Under the pieces are notes generated by a model. The model was not told where the DNA came from and did no database searches. It was given only the letters and a program-made list of their open reading frames with translations. From Aeromicrobium sp. Root344 (lineage in GTDB: Bacteria; Actinomycetota; Actinomycetes; Propionibacteriales; Nocardioidaceae), in assembly GCF_001425755.1 (NCBI RefSeq), contig NZ_LMDH01000001.1:303112-367111 (forward strand): a stretch of 64,000 bases of DNA, written 5' to 3'. Each line of letters opens with the position of its first letter. Within the stretch, counting starts at the first letter, position 1. Position numbers and translations under genes: made by a program. This document shows, piece after piece, positions 40,383-49,677 of the stretch.

Positions 40383-41591
40383 TCAGGCGGTCGTCGATTC
40401 CCCCGGCGCCAAAGCAATGACCCGCTGCGCGACACCGCGCGTCTCGGCGACGGCTTTCATGCTCGCCGTCGTCTGGGTGAAGTGCCCCCATGAGTCCGCG
40501 TGCACCGGGATGATGGTGGCGCCGGCAAGAACCTCGGTCGCGTCAGCCGCCGTCTCGTCGCTGAAGGTGATGTAGTGATCGCCGAGCATCTCGACGAACT
40601 TCGGTCCCCCCACGTTGAGCAGGGCGATCTCGATGTTCGGGAACCGATCCGAGACTTCACGAACGATGTCGACATCTGAGTTGTCGCCCGAGAAGTAGAT
40701 GGTCTTCTCTCCGGGAGACTCAATGACGAACCCGATCACCGGGCCGATCGCCTGCCAGATGCCCTCCGGTCCGTGGTGCGCCGGCACCGCGGTGAAGGTC
40801 ACGACCTGCCCGGTCGCGGACGTCACCTGACGCACGTCCCAGTCGACGAGCGCCTCGGCACCCGGCACGATGTCCGCCACCACGTCGGTGGTGAACACGT
40901 GCTGGATGCCCGCGCAGAACTCTCGACCGGAGAGGTCGAGGTTGTCGAAGTGCTCGTGGGACGCCAGCACGACGTCGATCGTCCCTAGCTCCTCGGGCTG
41001 CATCGCTGGCGACTCGGTTTTGACGATGGTGAAGCCCTCGTATCCCGTCAGGTCCGAGCCGTAGGCCTGAGGTTCGTCGAAGGTGGGGTCAGTGAGAATC
41101 CTGAGGCCGGCGTACTCGATCAGTGCCGTCGGCCCACCGATCAAGGTGATCGGGACCTCAGGTGCGGTGGTGGTTGTAGTCATGGATCCGCCGCCGGGAA
41201 CGTGTGACTCGGTGACGTCCACGACACCGTGGATCACGTGGGTGACATTGCCGTCGCTGTCGAAGACCGGCTGGTTGACTGGCTTGAAGTACCGCGCCTG
41301 GAAAACGCCGCTCCCATCGGCGATGTCATAGCGCGTCACCGGCATCTCATGGCCGGCGCGCTCGTCGATGACCCGCTGCAACGCAGCCTCCATCGCCTGG
41401 CGACCTGCCCCCTCGGGGGCATCCGGATTGTCGGGAAAGACGTCGAACTGGTTGCGGCCGATGACCTCTTGTCGCGTCAACGTGTCGCCCAGTGTCGCGT
41501 CGGTGACGGCCACGATGTTCCAGTCCAAGTCGTAGACCAGGTAGTTCGCAGGGACCGCATTGAAGATCTGCTCAAAATCCACGTCACTCAT
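40383..41591 (-). CDS. PAS domain fused to an MBL-fold (UlaG-like) hydrolase
   Basis: 402 residues. Residues 1-130 form a PAS domain (FEQIFNAVPANYLVYDLDWNIVAVTDATL, GVFQARYFKPVNQPVFDSDG, VIHGVVDVTE). After the short linker SHVPGGGS comes Met137 and a metallo-hydrolase domain with ITLIGGPTALIEYAGLRILTDPTFD, metal motif SHEHFDN (His212, His214, Asp216), AVPAHHGPEG, YFSGDNSD and VHADSWGHF. UlaG-type enzymes act on lactones or phosphodiesters. Pairing the fold with a PAS sensor in one chain is unusual. Met137 could be an internal start, although GGCGGCGGATCC before it is a weak ribosome site. Confidence 0.82.
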   Translation of the reverse strand: MSDVDFEQIFNAVPANYLVYDLDWNIVAVTDATLGDTLTRQEVIGRNQFDVFPDNPDAPEGAGRQAMEAALQRVIDERAGHEMPVTRYDIADGSGVFQARYFKPVNQPVFDSDGNVTHVIHGVVDVTESHVPGGGSMTTTTTAPEVPITLIGGPTALIEYAGLRILTDPTFDEPQAYGSDLTGYEGFTIVKTESPAMQPEELGTIDVVLASHEHFDNLDLSGREFCAGIQHVFTTDVVADIVPGAEALVDWDVRQVTSATGQVVTFTAVPAHHGPEGIWQAIGPVIGFVIESPGEKTIYFSGDNSDVDIVREVSDRFPNIEIALLNVGGPKFVEMLGDHYITFSDETAADATEVLAGATIIPVHADSWGHFTQTTASMKAVAETRGVAQRVIALAPGESTTA

Positions 41592-41691
41592 GTCTACCTC
41601 CGGTATTCAGTGCTTGATGGTGCCGACTTGACCACGGTGCCCAGCACAGAACAGTGCGAAGGTCGCACCGAATCCGGGCAGGGTCCGAAGG

Positions 41692-43095
41692 TCATACGAG
41701 GTCCTTGGCCGGGCCTACGCGCTCCTCGATGTTCTTCATCGCCGGTGCAAGCCATTCGCGCGCCGTGTCCAGTGGACCGGCCACCTGGGGGTCACTCAGC
41801 CGCTCGCGCAGACCTCTCGCGGGGTTGAGTCGCGTCCGGCCGGACCAGGACCGGACGTCGGCGACCTCGCTGCGGCGCTGCGCACTCACGAGGTAGTCGC
41901 GGGTGAAGGACAGCAGGTCGTCGACGTCACCTGTGTAGACGACGGGAAGAGCCAGGTGCTCCTTGGTGGCGTCGTCCTCGACATTGGCCTCGACCACGGC
42001 CAGGATCGCGGCGCTCCAGCAGGCGAATCCCGGAGTGACGTATTGCAATGTGATCCGGTCAGGCTCGAACACGCGTCGCACGTCGAGCGTACGAAGGCCC
42101 GATGCCGTGCAGTCGACAAACACCTGGTCCGTCGGCAGGTCGATGCTGCCATCGACCAGGTCGACCCTGCCGTCGCGCACGCGGCGCACACGGCCGGCTC
42201 GCACGACGTTCGCGATGGTCCGCAAGCCCTCGACCTCGGTCTCGCTGATGGTGGCGCCGCGGAAGGCAGTCGGCACGACATCGCGATCCAGACGGAGAAA
42301 GATCCCCATCTCTTCCAGCTTGAGCGCCATCTCGGTGCCCGTCCGGGAGACTGCGGCAGCCTCGAGCCATGCGGCGTTGAATCGCGCGCGAGACTCCGCC
42401 AGGTCGAGGGGCTGGGTCCAGGCTCGATTGATTGACCAGACGTCCCTGGACCTGATCCAGGTGATGGAGTCCTGGTCGACGCCGTTCTCCAGCAGCCACG
42501 TGCAGGTGTCCATCGCTGTCTTGCCCGCACCGAGGACAGTGAATCCCGCCGGCGAGGTCCGCAGCTTGACCAAATCGTTGGGCGGAATGACCACTGCCCC
42601 GGGGTCGATGTCGAACGCCGGCTCGTGGGTGGAGGGGATCGTAGGCTCGATATAGGTCGCGTCGACGACCTTGCGACGAACGATGATCTCCACCTCTTCC
42701 CCGTCCAGCGACGAGGTCACCACGTGCTCGCCGGCCTCCGTCAACCGGTACTCGCTCATGGGCAGGAACCTGACCTGACCGGACGGCAAGAGCACCCGAT
42801 CCATGACTTCGGCGAAGTAGCTGCAGATCTGGGCCGCCGACGACAGCTCGTACATCCCGGCGTTGTTGCCCAGCGCGTCAATCCGGTCCGCACCCAGATC
42901 CGTCGAGGACACGCCGTAACACGCGGCCGGCTGGTGCAACCGAACGAAAGGGTAGGCGTCGTGCCAGTGTCCACCCGGGCGGTGACGGCGGTCGACCATG
43001 ATGACGTCCGCGGATGACTGCTCGATGAGCGCATCCACGAATGCCATCCCAGACGCGCCGGCGCCCACCACGAGATAGTCGGTTTCCAGCTTCAT
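41692..43095 (-). CDS. NAD(P)/FAD-binding oxidoreductase
   Basis: 467 residues. The N-terminal dinucleotide motif is YLVVGAGASGMAFVDALIE, followed by GGHWHDAYPFVRLHQPAACYG (substrate-loop-like) and a second dinucleotide motif FTVLGAGKTAMDTCTWLLENG. This is typical of the flavin-containing/NAD(P)-binding monooxygenase-like superfamily, but I see no clear Baeyer-Villiger fingerprint. The C-terminal 60 residues are helical. It follows the PAS-MBL gene upstream by about 100 bp and precedes the acyl-CoA dehydrogenase. Confidence 0.8.
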   Translation of the reverse strand: MKLETDYLVVGAGASGMAFVDALIEQSSADVIMVDRRHRPGGHWHDAYPFVRLHQPAACYGVSSTDLGADRIDALGNNAGMYELSSAAQICSYFAEVMDRVLLPSGQVRFLPMSEYRLTEAGEHVVTSSLDGEEVEIIVRRKVVDATYIEPTIPSTHEPAFDIDPGAVVIPPNDLVKLRTSPAGFTVLGAGKTAMDTCTWLLENGVDQDSITWIRSRDVWSINRAWTQPLDLAESRARFNAAWLEAAAVSRTGTEMALKLEEMGIFLRLDRDVVPTAFRGATISETEVEGLRTIANVVRAGRVRRVRDGRVDLVDGSIDLPTDQVFVDCTASGLRTLDVRRVFEPDRITLQYVTPGFACWSAAILAVVEANVEDDATKEHLALPVVYTGDVDDLLSFTRDYLVSAQRRSEVADVRSWSGRTRLNPARGLRERLSDPQVAGPLDTAREWLAPAMKNIEERVGPAKDLV

Positions 43096-43140
43096 ACTTT
43101 TCTGTCCCTACAGGAGATGTCGTTGTGAAAGGTGATCGGG

Positions 43141-44286
43141 CTAGAGGCCCAGGTCGCGGCCGATCAGTTCCTTCATGATCTCGTTCGAGCCCGCCCAGAT
43201 TCGGGTCACTCGGGCGTCACGCCAGGCGCGGGCGACGCGGTACTCGTTCATGAAGCCATAGCCGCCGTGCAGCTGGACGCAGTGGTCCAGAACCTCCGAC
43301 TGCGTCTGCGAGGTCCACCACTTCGCCTTGGCGGCGTCGATGGCGTTGAGCTCTCCCTCGGAATGCGCTCGCACGCACTGGTCGACAAACGCCTGAGCAA
43401 CGTCGACCTGCGTGAACAACTGGGCAAGCAGGAACTTGTTGTGCTGGAAGGACCCCACGGATTGACCGAACGCCTTGCGCTCCTTGGTGTACTCGAGTGT
43501 CTCGAGCAGGATCTGCTTGGCGTGTGCCAGGTTGCCGACGGCCGAGCCCAGCCGCTCCTGCGGCAGGTGCTGCATCATGTGGATGAACCCACCGTCCACC
43601 TCGCCGATGACCTCATCGTCGGTGAGCCGCACATTCTCGAAGAACAGCTCAGCCGTGTCGGACTCGACCTGTCCGACCTTGTCGAGCTTGCGCCCACGGG
43701 AGAAGCCCTCCGCGCCGGCCTCGACAGCGAACAAGGTGATCCCACGCGCCTTCTTCTCCGGCGACGTTCGAGCCGCGACCACGATCAGATCGGCGGAGTA
43801 GCCGTTCGTGATGAACGTCTTCGAACCGTTCAGGACCCACGAGTCGCCGTCGCGGACAGCGGTCGTCTTCAAGGCTGCAAGGTCCGAGCCTCCACTCGGC
43901 TCTGTCATGCCGATGGCGCACCAGATCTCGCCGGACACCACCCCAGGCAGCCACCGCTTCCGCTGGGTGTCGGTCAACAGCGCAACAAGATAGGGCGCAA
44001 CAGTGTCGGCGTGGATTCCCCAGCAGCTGTGCAGGGCTGCGTTGACCGCTGAGAACTCCTCGCCGACGACCGCGGTGAACCGGTAGTCGTCGACCCCGGC
44101 CCCGCCGAACTCCTCAGGGAGCTGCAGACCCAACAGGCCCTGGGCACCTGCTTCGAGCCACAGCTCACGCGGAAAGGCGTGGTCCTCGATGTACTGGTCG
44201 ATGTTCGGGATGACCGATCGCTCCAGGAAGCCTCGCACGGACTTCCGGAAGTCCTCGTGGTCCTCGTTGTAGATGTCGCGCTTCAT
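43141..44286 (-). CDS. Acyl-CoA dehydrogenase
   Basis: 381 residues from the ATG complement at 44284-44286. It has CAIGMTEPSGGSDLAALKTTAV, a middle domain NGSKTFITNGYSADLIVVAAR and the C-terminal QLHGGYGFMNEYRVARAWRDARVTRIWAGSNEIMKELIGRDLGL, with the catalytic Glu of the short/medium-chain branch near EYR. It dehydrogenates an acyl-CoA of the cluster's pathway. It is divergent from a TetR gene across a conserved promoter element. Confidence 0.93.
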   Translation of the reverse strand: MKRDIYNEDHEDFRKSVRGFLERSVIPNIDQYIEDHAFPRELWLEAGAQGLLGLQLPEEFGGAGVDDYRFTAVVGEEFSAVNAALHSCWGIHADTVAPYLVALLTDTQRKRWLPGVVSGEIWCAIGMTEPSGGSDLAALKTTAVRDGDSWVLNGSKTFITNGYSADLIVVAARTSPEKKARGITLFAVEAGAEGFSRGRKLDKVGQVESDTAELFFENVRLTDDEVIGEVDGGFIHMMQHLPQERLGSAVGNLAHAKQILLETLEYTKERKAFGQSVGSFQHNKFLLAQLFTQVDVAQAFVDQCVRAHSEGELNAIDAAKAKWWTSQTQSEVLDHCVQLHGGYGFMNEYRVARAWRDARVTRIWAGSNEIMKELIGRDLGL

Positions 44287-44348
44287 CTCTCGGCGGCCTC
44301 TCGTGCGTTCATGACTGGTGGCCGAGCGACTTCGTGGTTCGGGCGCAC

Positions 44349-44406
44349 CGATGATTGACTGATGATCCACTTGGATCGGACGCACGCTCTACGGGGATTG
44401 CGCGAA
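44349..44406. promoter_or_regulatory. Composite promoter element, copy A
   Basis: CGATGATTG at 44349-44357 and CTACGGGGATTGCGCGAA at 44389-44406, 40 bp apart start to start. The same two blocks, with 41-bp spacing, lie at 48208-48266. Position: between the acyl-CoA dehydrogenase (minus) and TetR (plus) starts. Confidence 0.55.
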
Positions 44407-44548
44407 CTTTGCGGTTGCCGGTTCTCGTTATCGCCAAGCCGCGCCGGAACATGCGCCCGGGCCGCGCCGAAATCCGACTCAGCCCGATAGCGTCCGGATC
44501 CGGAATCGCGGCGTATGTAAGCATGGCCTGCATCCAACTCCTCTCCAG

Positions 44549-45172
44549 ATGGTCGACATGGTCTACGTTTCAGCACCCGTCAGGCGCCAACAGATCGTCG
44601 CCGCAGCTCGGCGCGTCATGGCCCGAGACGGCGTGGCCGACGCGTCGTTGCGGTCCCTGGCAGCCGAGGCCGAGGTGCCGCTCGGCACGATGCAGCACGC
44701 CTTCAAGTCCAAGCGTGAGCTGCTGCAGGCCGTCGTCGACGACGTCAACGATGAGATCGCCGACGTCCTCGGCACCTCGACCACGAGCGACGGCGGCCTC
44801 GAGGAGGTCATCCGGCGCAATCTGACAACGTTCTGGTCGAGGCTGGTGACGGGTCACTCGGAGCTGCAGCTCATGCAGTACGAGCTCACGACGCATGCCT
44901 TGCGCTCAGCTGGACACGAGCGCCTGGCCAACTGGCAGTACCGGCGCTACAGCGAGAGCGTGGCTGACTGGTGCGAGGATGCGGCCGCACGGGCCGGCGA
45001 ACAGTGCGCGGTCCCCTTCGAGCAGCTCGCGCGCCTCATCGTCGCGGGGCTGGATGGGCTGATCCTGCAACACCTGTGCGATCCCGACGACCGCAGATCC
45101 GCACAAGACCTCGAGGCGCTCATCACCATGGTCGTCTCCCTGGCGGACATCCAGCCGCCGCCCTCTGCCTGA
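44549..45172 (+). CDS. TetR-family transcriptional regulator
   Basis: 207 residues (Met4 at 44558 is an alternative start). Helix-turn-helix: GVADASLRSLAAEAEVPLGTMQHAFKSKRELLQAV. A C-terminal all-helical ligand domain follows. It lies between the divergent acyl-CoA dehydrogenase gene and the co-directional amine oxidase. The palindrome at 45241 between it and the amine oxidase is a likely target. Confidence 0.9.
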   Translation: MVDMVYVSAPVRRQQIVAAARRVMARDGVADASLRSLAAEAEVPLGTMQHAFKSKRELLQAVVDDVNDEIADVLGTSTTSDGGLEEVIRRNLTTFWSRLVTGHSELQLMQYELTTHALRSAGHERLANWQYRRYSESVADWCEDAAARAGEQCAVPFEQLARLIVAGLDGLILQHLCDPDDRRSAQDLEALITMVVSLADIQPPPSA

Positions 45173-45240
45173 CAACCGCGCGGCGGCTTCGGCGCGTCCG
45201 TCCCCTTGCCACCGGGTGGACCGTCACGTACATTTCAAAC

Positions 45241-45256
45241 TCAGTCATACGACTGA
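45241..45256. promoter_or_regulatory. Operator-like palindrome before the amine oxidase gene
   Basis: TCAGTC-ATAC-GACTGA, perfect 6-bp arms, 23 bp upstream of the amine oxidase start. The right arm continues as GACTGACTTG and shares CGACTGACT with the 54459 palindrome. Confidence 0.5.
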
Positions 45257-45279
45257 CTTGAACGAGAATCGAGCGTGAT

Positions 45280-46629
45280 ATGAGCGAAGTTGACGTGGTC
45301 GTCGTCGGAGCGGGCCTGTCTGGTCTCGCGGCCGCCCGCAAGCTGGTGGCGGCAGGCAAGAGAGTTGTGGTGCTGGAAGCGCGCGATCGCGTCGGGGGCC
45401 GGACCATGGGCGGGACGCTGTCCAACGGCGTCGACGTCGAGCTTGGCGGGCAGTGGATCGGCGAGAGCCAAGACGTCGCCAAGGCTCTCATTGACGACCT
45501 CGGCCTCGAACTGCACGACACCTATGACACCGGCGACTCGTTGCTGTACGCGGACGGTCAAGCGCAGCGGTTCGACGACGCGTCGTGGGGGCTGCCGCCG
45601 GAGTCAGCAGCGGAGGTCAACCGCCTCTTTGGGCAGCTCGAGGCTCTCGCGACCACGGTGTCCGTCGACTCGCCCTGGAACACCCCGGGGGCCGAGGAGC
45701 TGGACCAGCAGACCCTAGATGCCTGGCTGGTGGCGAACACCGACGACGAGACTGCGCGGCGCTACTTTCGCGTGCTGGTCCCTGCGGTGTTCTCGGCCGA
45801 ATCAGCGGAGCTGTCACTGCTGCACTTCCTGTTCTACGTCAGGTCCGGGACGAGCTTGGGCGTGCTGATCACCACCACGGGTGGCGCGCAGGAACAGCGC
45901 GTCGTCGGCGGAACCCACCGGATCTCCGAGCGGATGGCAGACGATCTGGGCGATCGGGTACGCCTGAACACCGTGGTCCGCACCATCAGCCAGGACGATG
46001 CCGGCGTCACCGTCGATTACGAAGGTGGATCGCTGACCGCCCAGCAGGTTGTCGTGGCAATCCCGCCGACACTGGCCGGACGCATCCGCTACCTCCCCGC
46101 CCTGCCGGTCTCCCGAGACGCCGTCACCCAGCAGATGCCGGCGGGCTCCGTCATCAAGTTCCAGGTCGGTTACGAGACCCCGTTCTGGCGCAAGGACGGC
46201 CTGAATGGTCTCGTGCAGAGCTTCGACCACGCGTTCAGCGTCGTGTTGGACAACAGCCCCGCCGACGCGTCATGCGGCGTCCTGGTCGGGTTCATCGAGG
46301 GCACCTTCGCCCGGAAAGCCGAGCAGATGAACGAGGACGAACGACGTTCACTCGTCGTCGACGCCTTGGTCGACTTCTTCGGACAGAAGGCTGCCGATCC
46401 CTTCGACGTCCTGCAGCAGGACTGGAACGCGGAGGAGTTCACGCGCGGTTGCTACGGCGGCCGACTCGGAGCCGGCGCCTGGACCGCCTACGGTCATGCC
46501 CTCGCCGCCCCTGTCGGCAGGATCCACTGGGCCGGTGCCGAGACCTCCACCGTCTGGAACGGCTACATGGACGGCGCGATCCGGTCCGGCTACCGCGTGG
46601 CCGACGAGATCTTGAGCCGTCAGTCGTAG
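45280..46629 (+). CDS. Flavin monoamine oxidase-family protein
   Basis: 449 residues. FAD motif VDVVVVGAGLSGLAAARKLVAAGKRVVVLEARDRVGGR, then ELGGQWIGESQDVAKALIDDLGL and the C-terminal IHWAGAETSTVWNGYMDGAIRSGYRVADEIL. It deaminates an amine by oxidation, giving aldehyde, ammonia and H2O2. No signal peptide, unlike the paralogue at 29162. It stands behind a TetR gene with a palindrome in between, and next to a permease likely to bring in its substrate. Confidence 0.92.
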   Translation: MSEVDVVVVGAGLSGLAAARKLVAAGKRVVVLEARDRVGGRTMGGTLSNGVDVELGGQWIGESQDVAKALIDDLGLELHDTYDTGDSLLYADGQAQRFDDASWGLPPESAAEVNRLFGQLEALATTVSVDSPWNTPGAEELDQQTLDAWLVANTDDETARRYFRVLVPAVFSAESAELSLLHFLFYVRSGTSLGVLITTTGGAQEQRVVGGTHRISERMADDLGDRVRLNTVVRTISQDDAGVTVDYEGGSLTAQQVVVAIPPTLAGRIRYLPALPVSRDAVTQQMPAGSVIKFQVGYETPFWRKDGLNGLVQSFDHAFSVVLDNSPADASCGVLVGFIEGTFARKAEQMNEDERRSLVVDALVDFFGQKAADPFDVLQQDWNAEEFTRGCYGGRLGAGAWTAYGHALAAPVGRIHWAGAETSTVWNGYMDGAIRSGYRVADEILSRQS

Positions 46630-46640
46630 TCCCACACGCC

Positions 46641-46675
46641 AGCGGGTGCCCGGTTCAGATAATCGGGCACCCGCT
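46641..46675 (+). terminator. Hairpin terminator between amine oxidase and APC permease
   Basis: AGCGGGTGCCCG / CGGGCACCCGCT, perfect 12-bp stem with an 11-base loop, between convergent genes. Confidence 0.75.
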
Positions 46676-46694
46676 GTCACGTGTCGTCAGGCAA

Positions 46695-48158
46695 TCACCC
46701 GAGATTGGCGGGCTCGACGTTGGCCGAACCCCGCTCACGGATTCGATGTAGCACTGCGCCGAGCACGAAGACCGCAGGCATGGCCCCGATCATCAGCGCG
46801 TTGGGCATGAAGTCCGTGTAGCCGCTGAGGTAGCTGAAGTTGCTCGCCATCAGATAGAGCGCACTCGCGAGCCCGATGAACCCCAACAGCGGGGCCACGA
46901 TGACGCGCCCCACATGGTGGCCCCGACGGTCACGTCGGAAGAACATCACCACAGCGATGGCGCACAGCGCCTGCGCCGCCACGACGCCGATGATGCCCGA
47001 TGCGTAAAGCCAGGTGCCGAGCTCAAGGTAGGGGTCAAGCCCCGCGACCATTGCGGTGATGACGACGACGAACGTGATCACGCTCAAAGTCATGCTCGCG
47101 TAGTGAGGAGACGCCATCCGAGGGTGCGTCCTCGACAGGACGCGCGGAAGCATGCCGCTACGGCCCAGCGAGAACAAGTACCGCGTGCAGGCGTTGTGGA
47201 AGGCGATGATCGTCGCCAGGAAGCTCGTCACGATGAGGAGCTGCAACGCGGTGACCAAAGCCTCTCCCACGTAGGTGTCGGCTTGCGCGAACACCATGTT
47301 CAGGAACCCATCGCCCTGCGCCTCCTTGAGCGCACCGTCAGTGCCGTATCCGTAGATGACGACCCAGAAGCTGAGAGCGTAAAAGATCGCGAGGAACCCG
47401 ACTGCGATGTAGGTGGCCCGGGGAATCGTGCGCTCGGGATTCGCCGCTTCCTCTGAGTAGATGGCTGTTCCCTCGACGCCGATGTAGGCGCCGAAGGCAA
47501 GCAGGAACAGCGTGCCCGAACCAGCAGCGAAGAAGACGTTGTCCGGCGAGATCGGGGCGGCGCTGGCCGACTCGGGGCCACCCTGCACCATCACGGCAAC
47601 GATGAGGATGACGATCACCGCGACCTCAAGGGTCACCAGCAGCATCAGCACCTTGGCGCCGACATCGACCTGGCAGTACCCGACAACGGCCACGATCGCC
47701 GCCGCGACCAACGAGCACACCTGCCACGACACGTCGATGCTGAAAACAGCGGCGATGGACGCGTGCGCAAACACACCGAAATAGCCGACGAACCCGATGA
47801 CGCACACGCCATAGGCGGCCATCGTCATCATCGCGGCCCCGGCCCCGGCCGTCCCGCCCAGCCCCCGAGTCACATAGGCATAGAACGCGCCGGCCTCACG
47901 CACGTACTTGGACATCGCCGTGAATCCGGAGGCGAACAGCATCAGCACGATGCCGGTTGCCAGCATGACTCCCGGCGCGCCGATTCCGCCGACTCGCAGC
48001 GAGAAGGGCCCCGTGCTCAGAACCACGGTCAGCGGCGACGCTGCGGCGATCACGAAGAAGGCGATCTGGGCCGTGCCCAGCTTCCCGCCAGCCAGCCGGC
48101 CGGTCTCGCCGGATGCGTTACCTCCGGGTGCGGTTCCGATGTGAGGTTCGGTTGCCAT
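46695..48158 (-). CDS. APC-family amino acid/amine permease
   Basis: 487 residues from the ATG complement at 48156-48158, which follows AAGGAG. Twelve hydrophobic segments with the APC-superfamily pattern LGTAQIAFFVIAAASPLTVVLSTGPFSLRVGGIG, FLLAFGAYIGVEGTAIYSEEAANPERTIPRATYIAVGFLAIFY and ACTRYLFSLGRSGMLPRVLSRTHPRMASPH. It is an amino acid/polyamine/amine uptake system. It converges on the amine oxidase, so it probably brings in the amine. The divergent TetR at 48401 may repress it. Confidence 0.92.
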   Translation of the reverse strand: MATEPHIGTAPGGNASGETGRLAGGKLGTAQIAFFVIAAASPLTVVLSTGPFSLRVGGIGAPGVMLATGIVLMLFASGFTAMSKYVREAGAFYAYVTRGLGGTAGAGAAMMTMAAYGVCVIGFVGYFGVFAHASIAAVFSIDVSWQVCSLVAAAIVAVVGYCQVDVGAKVLMLLVTLEVAVIVILIVAVMVQGGPESASAAPISPDNVFFAAGSGTLFLLAFGAYIGVEGTAIYSEEAANPERTIPRATYIAVGFLAIFYALSFWVVIYGYGTDGALKEAQGDGFLNMVFAQADTYVGEALVTALQLLIVTSFLATIIAFHNACTRYLFSLGRSGMLPRVLSRTHPRMASPHYASMTLSVITFVVVITAMVAGLDPYLELGTWLYASGIIGVVAAQALCAIAVVMFFRRDRRGHHVGRVIVAPLLGFIGLASALYLMASNFSYLSGYTDFMPNALMIGAMPAVFVLGAVLHRIRERGSANVEPANLG

Positions 48159-48207
48159 GGTGCTCCTTGTGCTGTGCTCGCTACGACAACTGTGGCCTGG
48201 GCCACAT

Positions 48208-48266
48208 CGATGATTGGACCGATGCTGCATCCGACCTCCCGCCAAGCACTACGGGATTTGCGCGAA
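48208..48266. promoter_or_regulatory. Composite promoter element, copy B
   Basis: CGATGATTG at 48208-48216 and CTACGGGATTTGCGCGAA at 48249-48266, 16 of 18 matches to copy A. It lies between the APC permease (minus) and the TetR at 48401 (plus). Confidence 0.55.
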
Positions 48267-48400
48267 GAATCCTGCGCGTGTTGTCGAAATCATCAACCAC
48301 CGGAATGGCCGCGGACGCGGCTGCGCGTGAATCCCACGCGCTCCAAACCGTTCCCTACACTGCAGGTGTCACGCCGACCCAGCAGGGAGAGATCCAGCAG

Positions 48401-49042
48401 ATGCCTTCACAGCATTCGGACGAGCTCGGCATGCGGGAGCGCAAGAAGAAGGAGTCCATGGCACGCCTGAGGACCGCCGCCAAAGAGCTGATGTGGGCAC
48501 AGGGCTACGAGACGGTGACGACCAAGGCCATCGCGGCACGCGCCGACATGGGCGAGGCGACGCTGTTCCGGTACGTGCCGTCCAAGCTCGACCTGTTCCT
48601 GTCCGTCTACGGAGACGAGTTCGAGCAGGTGGTTGACCAGCGCATCCAAGCCCACGCCGACCTTCCGGACGACCAGCTCCGCGGAGCTGCGGCCCACCTC
48701 GACCAGGTCCTCGAGAGCTACGACCTCTTGGCATCGCTGTACACGCGCTATCCCGAGCTCGCGTTCACCTTCGTCAAGGAATCGTTCGGCACCTCGACCG
48801 GCATCGGTCGCAGCGGCTTGGAGTATGCCGACCGCTGGTTCGAGCTGTTGGAGTCGATCCTCGAGCACGGTCGAGCGACCGGCGCGCTCGACGTCGACGA
48901 CGTCCCGCTCGTCGTGCAGAACTGCCACGCCATCTACGTGCACGAAGTGCTCCGGTCGCACGCCCGCGACCTTCCCGCCGCCGAGCTGCCGACCAGACTT
49001 CGCCAGCGGCTGACGCTTTCCCTGAGTCACCTCGCCCGCTGA
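48401..49042 (+). CDS. TetR-family transcriptional regulator
   Basis: 213 residues from the ATG at 48401 behind AGGGAGAG. Helix-turn-helix: TVTTKAIAARADMGEATLFRYVPSKLDLFLSV. A C-terminal effector domain of helices follows. Divergent from the APC permease. Upstream it shares the composite element with the promoter of the other TetR gene, so the two regulators may cross-control the cluster. Confidence 0.9.
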   Translation: MPSQHSDELGMRERKKKESMARLRTAAKELMWAQGYETVTTKAIAARADMGEATLFRYVPSKLDLFLSVYGDEFEQVVDQRIQAHADLPDDQLRGAAAHLDQVLESYDLLASLYTRYPELAFTFVKESFGTSTGIGRSGLEYADRWFELLESILEHGRATGALDVDDVPLVVQNCHAIYVHEVLRSHARDLPAAELPTRLRQRLTLSLSHLAR

Positions 49043-49211
49043 CCAGCGCGCCAGCAAGGTCGGCGTCGCTCCTCCGGCGCGTCGAGGACTTACGTTTTCG
49101 TCGAAAGAACCGAGATCGCTTCTCGAATCTTCCGTATCGGCAACCTCTCGAGACTGCGCACGATGGTGAACGCAGCCATTCGGGTGTGGACACGATCAGA
49201 AGGAGCGAACG

Positions 49212-49628
49212 ATGACGGAGATGGCGAAGACGGCGGAACTGTTCTTCGATGCCTGTGAGACCGGCCAGGGTTGGGAGAAGTGCCAGTCGTACTGCCACTC
49301 CGACGCCACGTTCGCGAGTCAGGCGGCGTCTCTCGCGGCGATCGACACCGTCGAGGCCTACGCCGGATGGATGAGTGGCCTGTTCGGCCCGATCCCCGCC
49401 GGTCAGGCCGAGGTCATGACTTTCGCCGTGGACGAGGCCCGGAACAAGGTGGTTGTTTTCGGCGTCTTCCATGGCACCCACACGGCGGACGGAGGGCCCG
49501 TCCCTCCCACCGGAAAGACGATGGCGTCGGACTACGCCTACGACCTCATTTTCGAGGACGGAAAGATCCGCCACGTGACCAAGATCTGGAACGACGTCGC
49601 TGCGATGCAGCAGCTCGGCTGGACCTGA
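49212..49628 (+). CDS. SnoaL-like/NTF2-fold protein
   Basis: 138 residues, GAAGGAG six bases before the ATG. MAKTAELFFDACETGQGWEKCQSYCHSDATFASQAASLAAIDTVEAYAGWM and KTMASDYAYDLIFEDGKIRHVTKIWND match the SnoaL/NTF2-like cone-shaped fold. Members are cyclases, isomerases or small-molecule binders. It precedes the LLM monooxygenase by 49 bp on the same strand and probably acts with it. Confidence 0.85.
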   Translation: MTEMAKTAELFFDACETGQGWEKCQSYCHSDATFASQAASLAAIDTVEAYAGWMSGLFGPIPAGQAEVMTFAVDEARNKVVVFGVFHGTHTADGGPVPPTGKTMASDYAYDLIFEDGKIRHVTKIWNDVAAMQQLGWT

Positions 49629-49677
49629 CCCGCGGGGCCCCCGACAAAAACCACACTCACAGCTATCAGGAGCAGAC

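Noticed and set aside
42579..42595. GGGCGGAATGACC resembling the patch repeat
   Set aside because: It lies inside the coding sequence of the oxidoreductase at 41692 and is explained by codons; not intergenic.
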